A DNA stretch of 58,417 nt from contig CAZGTQ010000376.1 in assembly GCA_964528575.1 (NCBI GenBank), forward strand, positions 1 to 58,417, given 5' to 3'. The notes beneath the pieces were generated by a model, which did not search any database, was not told the origin of the DNA, and saw nothing but the letters and a program-made list of their open reading frames with translations. Each line of letters opens with the position of its first letter. Within the stretch, counting starts at the first letter, position 1. Position numbers and translations under genes: made by a program. The stretch is from CAZGTQ01 sp964528575 (lineage in GTDB: Bacteria; Planctomycetota; UBA1135; GCA-002686595). Positions 52,830 through 58,417 of this stretch are shown one piece after another.

Positions 52830-54470
52830 ATGCGGACCCCGTTCACCGATCGCCTCGTCCTCGTCCTGGGGCTCGTGACGCTCGTGCTCGCGGCCGGCTC
52901 GAGCTCGGCCGCGCCAGCGTTCGCGCACGCGCCGGCGGGGCTCGTCGCGACGCAGCAGCCGCCGGAGCAGCCCGAGGCGGAGCAGATCGAGAACGTCGCG
53001 CAGGAGGCGGCCGCGGACGAGCCGGACGCGTGGAGCATCGACTCGGCTTTCGCGGACATGAACGGCGCGCTCGCGAGCGTCTTCTTCTACCCGATCCCGA
53101 TTCCCGGAACCGAGGGATCGGTGCCGCTCGCCGTGCTCATCCTCGTGCTCGGCGCGCTGTTCTTCACGGTTCGAATGGGCTTTCCGCAGTTCCGGTCGTT
53201 CAAGCACGCGATCGACTGCGTCCGCGGCAAGTACGACGATCCCACGGACGAGGGCGAGGTGACGAGCTTCCAGGCGCTCACCGCTGCGCTCTCGGCGACG
53301 GTCGGCAACGGCAACATCGCAGGCGTCGCGATCGCGATCGGAACCGGCGGGCCCGGCGCGATGTTCTGGATGATGATCGGTGGCTTCCTCGGGATGGCCT
53401 CGAAGTTCACCGAGTGCACGCTGGGGCAGATGTACCGCGAGCGCCGGCCCGACGGCCGCGTCATGGGCGGCGCGATGTACTACCTGTCGAAGGGCCTGGG
53501 CGAGCTCGGCTTCGGCCCGATCGGCAAGTTCTTCGCCGTCTGGTTCGCGATCGTGTGCATCGGCGCTTCGTTCGGCGGTGGCAACACGTTCCAGGTCAAC
53601 CAGAGCCTGGGCGCGGTCCGCGAGACGCTGCCGTTCCTCGAGGGGAACGAGTGGATGTACGGCGTGCTCATGGCGCTGCTCGTCGGCGTGGTGATCATCG
53701 GCGGATTCCAGCGCATCGCATCGACGGCCGAGAAGATCGTCCCGCTGATGTGTGCGATCTATCTGCTCGCGGCGGTCGTGATCATCCTGATGAACGTCAC
53801 GAAGGTGCCGGCGGCGTTCGCGTCGATCTTCGAGGGTGCGTTCACTCCCCAGGCGGGGCTCGGGGGCTTCATCGGTGTGCTCGTGACCGGGTTCAAGCGG
53901 GCCGCCTTCTCGAACGAGGCCGGCATCGGCTCCGCCGCCATCGCGCACTCCGCGGCGCGGGTGCCCCACCCCTCGCGCGAGGGTGTCGTCGCGCTGCTCG
54001 AACCGTTCATCGACACGATCGTCGTCTGCACGATGACGGCGCTCGTGATCATCATCACGGGCGCGTGGGACAACCCCGCCTACCGAGACCTCGTCGTCCA
54101 GGACCGGGGCGCGGCGCTCACGTCGAACGCGATGTCGGAGCACATGCCCTTCATGAAGTACGTCGTCGCGCTCGCGACGTTCCTGTTCGCGTACTCGACG
54201 ATGATCTCGTGGTCGTACTACGGGGAGCGCTGCTGGGTCTACCTCTTCGGCGACCGCTCGTCGCTCGTGTACAAGATCATCTTCATCTTGTTCGTCGTGG
54301 CAGGCTCGGTCGTCACCGCCACGAACATCCTGAACTTCGGCGACCTGCTCATCTTCGGGATGGTCTTCCCGAACATCATCGGCGTCGTGCTCCTGTCCGG
54401 GAAGGTCAAGCGCGCGTACGACGACTACATGGCGCGCCTCGCCGCCGGCGAGTACAAGGCGTTCAAGTAG
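52830..54470 (+). CDS. Alanine or glycine:cation symporter (AGCS family)
   Basis: A 546-residue sodium-coupled amino-acid symporter of the inner membrane. GAGG seven bases before the ATG supports the start. The first 60 residues are an Ala/Pro/Glu-rich, signal-like extension longer than usual. The transporter then shows TVRMGFPQFRSFKHAIDCVR, SALSATVGNGNIAG (here ALSATVGNGNIAGVAIAIGTG), GGAMYYLSKGLG, and the family signature FSNEAGIGSAAIAHSAA, with 10-11 helices. Its bases look slightly less GC-rich than the neighbours, consistent with membrane codons rather than transfer. It ends 4 bases before the GTG of the aminotransferase gene. Confidence 0.95.
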   Translation: MRTPFTDRLVLVLGLVTLVLAAGSSSAAPAFAHAPAGLVATQQPPEQPEAEQIENVAQEAAADEPDAWSIDSAFADMNGALASVFFYPIPIPGTEGSVPLAVLILVLGALFFTVRMGFPQFRSFKHAIDCVRGKYDDPTDEGEVTSFQALTAALSATVGNGNIAGVAIAIGTGGPGAMFWMMIGGFLGMASKFTECTLGQMYRERRPDGRVMGGAMYYLSKGLGELGFGPIGKFFAVWFAIVCIGASFGGGNTFQVNQSLGAVRETLPFLEGNEWMYGVLMALLVGVVIIGGFQRIASTAEKIVPLMCAIYLLAAVVIILMNVTKVPAAFASIFEGAFTPQAGLGGFIGVLVTGFKRAAFSNEAGIGSAAIAHSAARVPHPSREGVVALLEPFIDTIVVCTMTALVIIITGAWDNPAYRDLVVQDRGAALTSNAMSEHMPFMKYVVALATFLFAYSTMISWSYYGERCWVYLFGDRSSLVYKIIFILFVVAGSVVTATNILNFGDLLIFGMVFPNIIGVVLLSGKVKRAYDDYMARLAAGEYKAFK

Positions 54471-54474
54471 GAGC

Positions 54475-55605
54475 GTGAGCCCCACGACGAAGACGATCGG
54501 GCCGCTGGACCTGGCCGCCGAGCGCGCGGTCGTCGGTCCCGCGGTCGACGAGGCGGTGCTGCGCGTGCTCGCGAGCGGCCGCTACGTGCTCGGTCCCGAG
54601 GTCGAGGCGTTCGAGGAGGCCTTCGCGCGGCTGTGCGGCGTCGATCACGGCGTCGGCGTCGCGTCGGGCACCGACGCGCTCGTCCTCGGGCTCCTCGCGC
54701 TGGGCGTGAAGCCCGGCGACCACGTCGTCACGAGCCCGTTCACGTTCTTCGCGAGCGCGGCGACGATCGCCTGGATCGGTGCGAAGCCCGTCTTCGCCGA
54801 CGTCGAGCCCGACACCGGCCTCGTCGACCCCGGCGCCGTCGCGACCGCGATCGACGGGCACACGACGTGCATCGTCCCCGTGCACCTGTACGGCCAGGTC
54901 TGCGACATGGTCGCGCTGCGCGGGATCGCGAACGAGCGCGGCCTCGCGCTCCTCGAGGACGCGGCCCAGTCGCACGGCGCGGCGCGCGACGGCCACGCCT
55001 GCGGCTCGCTCGGCGACCTCGCGGCGTTCTCGTTCTACCCGACGAAGAACCTCGGCGCCGCGGGCGAGGGCGGCCTCCTCGCGACCCGCCGCCCCGAGCT
55101 CGCGGCCCGCGTCCGCACGCTGCGCGACCACGGCAGCCGCGCGAAGTACGACCACGCCGAGATCGGGACGAACTCGCGCCTGCAGGCGGTCCAGGCCGCG
55201 GTCCTGAACGCGAAGCTCCCGCATCTGGGCGCCTGGAACGAGCGCCGCCGCGCGATCGCCGCGCGCTACGACGCCGGCTTCGCGGACGTGCCCGCGCTCG
55301 CGCCGCTCGTGCGCCGGCCCGGCGCCGAGCACGTGTACCACCAGTACGCGGTGCGCGTCGGCGGCGACGTCGCGCGCGACGTCGTCGTGCAGCGCTTGCA
55401 CGAGCGCGGCGTGATGGCCGCAGTGCACTATCCGCGGCCCGTGCACGTGCAGGACGCAGCGCGCGCGTGGGGCTACGGTCCGGGCGACTTCCCCGCCGCC
55501 GAAGCGCTCGCCGCCTCCGTCGTGTGCCTGCCCGTGCACCCGTTCCTCGACGACGCGTCCGTCGACCGCGTGATCGACCAGACGCGCCTCGCGGCCGGGG
55601 CGTGA
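54475..55605 (+). CDS. DegT/DnrJ/EryC1/StrS family sugar aminotransferase
   Basis: A 376-residue PLP aminotransferase that makes amino sugars from nucleotide-linked keto sugars, used in surface glycans. Motifs: SGRYVLGPEVEAFEEAFA, GVASGTDALVLGLLALG, TSPFTFFASAATIAW, PVHLYGQ, LEDAAQSHGA, SFYPTKNLGAAGEGG with the PLP lysine Lys191, and TNSRLQAVQAAVL. Only a GTG at 54475 is available, with AGGAG one base away, which is short. It fits the glycan theme of the window; the exact product is not predictable. Confidence 0.92.
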   Translation: MSPTTKTIGPLDLAAERAVVGPAVDEAVLRVLASGRYVLGPEVEAFEEAFARLCGVDHGVGVASGTDALVLGLLALGVKPGDHVVTSPFTFFASAATIAWIGAKPVFADVEPDTGLVDPGAVATAIDGHTTCIVPVHLYGQVCDMVALRGIANERGLALLEDAAQSHGAARDGHACGSLGDLAAFSFYPTKNLGAAGEGGLLATRRPELAARVRTLRDHGSRAKYDHAEIGTNSRLQAVQAAVLNAKLPHLGAWNERRRAIAARYDAGFADVPALAPLVRRPGAEHVYHQYAVRVGGDVARDVVVQRLHERGVMAAVHYPRPVHVQDAARAWGYGPGDFPAAEALAASVVCLPVHPFLDDASVDRVIDQTRLAAGA

Positions 55606-55660
55606 GCGGGCGCCCCGGGCAGGGCCATCGACCGGTCGAGCGGGCCTCGGGCGCGGGTCC

Positions 55661-55682
55661 GCGGAGGCGCCGCGGAGGCGCC
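55661..55682. repeat. 11-base tandem repeat upstream of lon
   Basis: GCGGAGGCGCC occurs twice head to tail (55661-55671, 55672-55682), followed by GCGG. It lies in the 189-base gap before the Lon gene. The unit contains the palindrome GGCGCC and could fold. No clear promoter is seen in this gap. Confidence 0.4.
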
Positions 55683-55794
55683 GCGGCACGTAAGAGAAAC
55701 GTCAGGGCGAGCCCGGAGCGGGCGTGGGCGGGGGCGCCCGCGGAGCCCGCCGACAGACCTCGCGCGGGGCGGGCCTCGGGCCCCGGCGCGGGGC

Positions 55795-58272
55795 ATGATT
55801 GCGGCGACGAGCGCCACCGTGGCAGCCGCCGCGCAGTCCATCCGGAGCGCGGCCGGCGACCCGCCGGCGCCGCGCCGATCGATGGACCGAGACCACCCGC
55901 TCACCCCGCTGCTGCAGCTCCACCGGCACGTCGTGTTCCCGCGCGGCGTGCTCACGCTCGTCCTCACGCGCCCCGAGAACCTCGCGGCGTTGCGCGCGGC
56001 GTCGAGCGAGGGGCTCATCGCGGTCCCGCGCCTCGATCCGCGCGGCCGGCCCACGCTGCGCAAGCTCGCCGCGGTCGGGACGCGCGTGCGGGTGCTCGAT
56101 CGGCTCACGCTCCAGGGCCGGCGCGTGCGGCTCGTCGTGCAGGGCATCGAGCGGGTGCGCCTGAGCGAGCTCGTCTCGAGCGACGGCGTCCTGCGCGCGC
56201 GCACCGAGAGCGGCGAGCCGCCGGCGGACGCCGTGGCGGCGACGGGCGACGCGATCGCGCGCGCCCTGTCGGTCGCGCGCTCCTTGGGCGCGGTCGCGGG
56301 CGGCCGCTGGAGCGAGCTGTCCGCGCTGCTCGAGGCGCACGCCGACGACGCGGCGCGGCTCACCGACGTCGCGGCGGGGCACGCGCCGTTCGAGCTCGAC
56401 GAGCAGGTCCGCCTGCTCGAGGAGACCGCCCCCGCGGCGCGCCTGGCGGTGCTCGTCGAGCTCCTGCAGGCGAACCTCGTGCGCGCGGAGGTCGGGCACG
56501 AGCTCGACCACGCCGTGCGCATCCGCATCCGCCACGAGGACCTGCGCAAGCGCTACGAGGCGATCCGCGCCGAGCTCGGCGACCGCGACCCGCACGCCGC
56601 GGAGGCCGACGAGCTCGCCGCGCGGCTCGCCCGCACCCCGCTGGACCCGCGTGCGCGCCGCGCGGTCGAGCGCGAGCTCGCGCACTTCCGCCGCGCCGCG
56701 CCGACGGCGCCGGAGGCCGGGCGGATCCGCGCGTACCTCGAGTTCCTGCTCGAGCTGCCCTGGAACCGCGCCAGCGCGGAGCCGACCGGGGGCGCCGCGG
56801 GCTTCGCGCGCGTCGCGGAGGCGCTCGACAAGAGCCACTGCGCGCTCGACGACGTCAAGAAGCGCGTGATCGAGTTCCTCGCCGTGCGCCACCTGCGGCG
56901 CGACCCGACGGGGACGGTGCTGTGCTTCATCGGGCCGCCGGGGACGGGCAAGTCGAGCATGGGCCGCGCGGTCGCGGCCGCGCTCGGCCGCGAGATCGTC
57001 GAGGTCCAGGTCGGCGGCATCACCGAGGAGTGCGAGCTGCTCGGCATCCCCCACCGCCAGCAGGACGGACGGCCGGGGCTCCTGCTCTCGGGCATCCACC
57101 GCGCCGGGACGCGCAACCCGGTGCTCCTGATCGACGAGCTCGACAAGCTCGGGTTCGGCGCGGACGGGAGCGCCGCCGGTGCGCTGCTCCAGATCCTGGA
57201 CCCCGAGCAGAACAACACGTTCCACGACGCGTACCTCGGCCTGCCGTGGGACCTGTCGCAGTGCCTGCTCGTCGTGACCGCGAACGACGCCGAGCAGATC
57301 CCCGAGGCGCTGCTCGACCGGCTCGAGATCATCGAGTTCAGCGGCTACACCGAGTCGGAGAAGCTCGCGATCGCGCGCCGCCACCTGATCCCGCGCGCGC
57401 GCCGGCGCGCCGCGTTGCGCGCGTCGCAGTTCAGCATCAGCCCGGCGGCGCAGCGCACGCTCCTGCGCAGCTACACCGAAGAGGCCGGCGTCCGGCACCT
57501 CCAGCGGTTGCTCGACTCGCTGTCGCGCAAGGCGGCGATCGAGGTCGTGCGCGGCCGCGACGGGCTGTCGATCCGGCGCGGCGACCTGCTCGGCCTGCTC
57601 GGGCCCGCGATCGTCGACGAGGAGTTCACGCTGCGCCGGCCGGCGATCGGCATCGCGACGGGGCTCGCGTGGACGTCGGCGGGCGGCTCGCTGCTGCCGA
57701 TCGAGGCGCTCGCGATGCCCGGCACGGGCCGCACGATCCTCACCGGCCAGATCGGCGAGGTCATGCGCGAGTCGGTGCAGACGGCGATCTCGTTCATCCG
57801 CACGTGCTTTCCCAAGCTCGGAATCGTCGCGGACCACCTCGACTCGCTCGACATCCACCTGCACTTCCCCTCGGGCGCGACGCCCAAGGACGGGCCCTCG
57901 GCGGGCATCGCGATCGCGACCGCGGTCATGTCGCTCGTCGCGAAGGTGCCGGCGCGCCACGACGTCGCGCTGACCGGCGAGATGTCGCTGCACGGCAACG
58001 TGCTGCCGGTCGGCGGGATCCGCGACAAGCTGCTCGCCGCCGTCCGCTCGGGCTTGCGCGCCGCGGTCGTCCCGAGCCGCAACTCCGAGGAGGTCCTGCG
58101 CCTGCCCGGCGAGATCCGCAGCCACCTCGACATCCACCTGGTCGACCACATCCGCGACGTGTTCGACCTCGCGCTCGTGCGCCGCATCGGCATCGCGTCG
58201 GGCGGCTCGCGCTCCGCGGGCCCGCGCCGCACGGTGCGCCGGGCCCGCCCGCCGCGCCAGACGGGCGCGTGA
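55795..58272 (+). CDS. Divergent Lon-family ATP-dependent protease
   Basis: An 825-residue AAA+ serine protease that degrades damaged or regulatory proteins. The N-domain begins LTPLLQLHRHVVFPRGVL (an internal ATG at 55882 is an alternative start). Walker A GPPGTGKSS (Lys386), Walker B LLIDELDKLG, NPVLLIDEL, then the protease domain with PKDGPSAG (Ser702) and Lys745 in RDKLLAAVRSG; the 43-residue spacing equals that of E. coli Lon. Odd: the first pore loop, usually RTYIGAMPG after RDEAEIRGH, reads HRQQDGRPG, so the substrate-gripping Tyr is Gln422. The C-terminus is a basic tail (SRSAGPRRTVRRARPPRQTG). It may be a specialised Lon paralogue. Confidence 0.93.
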   Translation: MIAATSATVAAAAQSIRSAAGDPPAPRRSMDRDHPLTPLLQLHRHVVFPRGVLTLVLTRPENLAALRAASSEGLIAVPRLDPRGRPTLRKLAAVGTRVRVLDRLTLQGRRVRLVVQGIERVRLSELVSSDGVLRARTESGEPPADAVAATGDAIARALSVARSLGAVAGGRWSELSALLEAHADDAARLTDVAAGHAPFELDEQVRLLEETAPAARLAVLVELLQANLVRAEVGHELDHAVRIRIRHEDLRKRYEAIRAELGDRDPHAAEADELAARLARTPLDPRARRAVERELAHFRRAAPTAPEAGRIRAYLEFLLELPWNRASAEPTGGAAGFARVAEALDKSHCALDDVKKRVIEFLAVRHLRRDPTGTVLCFIGPPGTGKSSMGRAVAAALGREIVEVQVGGITEECELLGIPHRQQDGRPGLLLSGIHRAGTRNPVLLIDELDKLGFGADGSAAGALLQILDPEQNNTFHDAYLGLPWDLSQCLLVVTANDAEQIPEALLDRLEIIEFSGYTESEKLAIARRHLIPRARRRAALRASQFSISPAAQRTLLRSYTEEAGVRHLQRLLDSLSRKAAIEVVRGRDGLSIRRGDLLGLLGPAIVDEEFTLRRPAIGIATGLAWTSAGGSLLPIEALAMPGTGRTILTGQIGEVMRESVQTAISFIRTCFPKLGIVADHLDSLDIHLHFPSGATPKDGPSAGIAIATAVMSLVAKVPARHDVALTGEMSLHGNVLPVGGIRDKLLAAVRSGLRAAVVPSRNSEEVLRLPGEIRSHLDIHLVDHIRDVFDLALVRRIGIASGGSRSAGPRRTVRRARPPRQTGA

Positions 58273-58322
58273 CGCAAGCGCGCCCCTTGATCTGGCGCGC
58301 GCGGCGGCCGATCCTGGGAGCG

Positions 58323-58417
58323 ATGCACGCCCCGCTCTCGTCGACGCTCCTCGCGGCCGCGCTGACGGCGCTCGCTCCTGCGCCGGCCCAGGATCCGGTC
58401 GCGCCGCCCCCGCCGCC
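58323..58417 (+). CDS. Exported protein, 3' end missing
   Basis: Only 31 codons lie in the window. The ATG at 58323 follows GGGAG by 2 bases. The product reads MHAPLSSTLLAAALTALAPA followed by PAQDPVAPPPP: a signal peptide with a likely cut after APAQ, then a proline-rich start. Function cannot be told. Confidence 0.7.
   Translation, partial: MHAPLSSTLLAAALTALAPAPAQDPVAPPPP

Overview
The window is 58.4 kb of very GC-rich bacterial DNA. It is densely packed, with many 4-base ATGA/GTGA gene overlaps and frequent GTG and TTG starts. The content fits a Gram-negative-type bacterium of a deep high-GC lineage, most likely Planctomycetota or a relative: lipoproteins, AsmA-like and Wzy/GT-C membrane proteins, ASPIC/UnbV and sulfatase-fold proteins, and a diadenylate cyclase next to glmM. 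The lineage is an inference from gene content. I see no phage, IS element, CRISPR array or tRNA.

Region 1 (1-12.1 kb) is mostly housekeeping. folP (cut by the window start), a diadenylate cyclase fused to YbbR domains, glmM and tsaB form a tight operon ended by a hairpin. A small divergent gene encodes a histone-fold protein with a lysine-rich tail. alr, a 1320-residue AsmA-like protein, manC and ruvX run the other way.

Region 2 (12.1-17.3 kb) has a minus-strand operon of a HEAT/VWA secreted protein, an alpha/beta-hydrolase-fold protein without its nucleophile serine, and a c-type cytochrome. RNase P RNA (class A) follows, then a Nudix protein and a small beta-rich protein.

Region 3 (17.4-29.1 kb) has a secreted FG-GAP/ASPIC protein with two membrane proteins on the plus strand. 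Facing it is a minus-strand operon: M1 aminopeptidase lipoprotein, ferritin-like protein, an AhpD-like protein whose second redox cysteine is an in-frame TGA (a strong selenocysteine candidate with a bSECIS-like hairpin), and an O-antigen-ligase-like protein.

Region 4 (29.3-48.4 kb) holds two diverged, oppositely oriented copies of a four-gene cassette: sulfatase-fold lipoprotein, small membrane-anchored protein, GT-C-like membrane protein, and Wzy-like ligase with a TPR tail. The left copy ends with a PHP-domain lipoprotein. The right copy has its ligase split by an in-frame TAA. Between the copies lie a third sulfatase-fold lipoprotein and an ArnT/PMT-like protein. I infer that this region builds or decorates an exported glycan or glycolipid.

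Region 5 (48.4-58.4 kb) holds an unrecognised protein, a DUF2723-like membrane protein, a HExxH putative protease, an AGCS sodium:amino-acid symporter, a DegT-family sugar aminotransferase, a divergent Lon protease, and the start of an exported protein cut by the window end.
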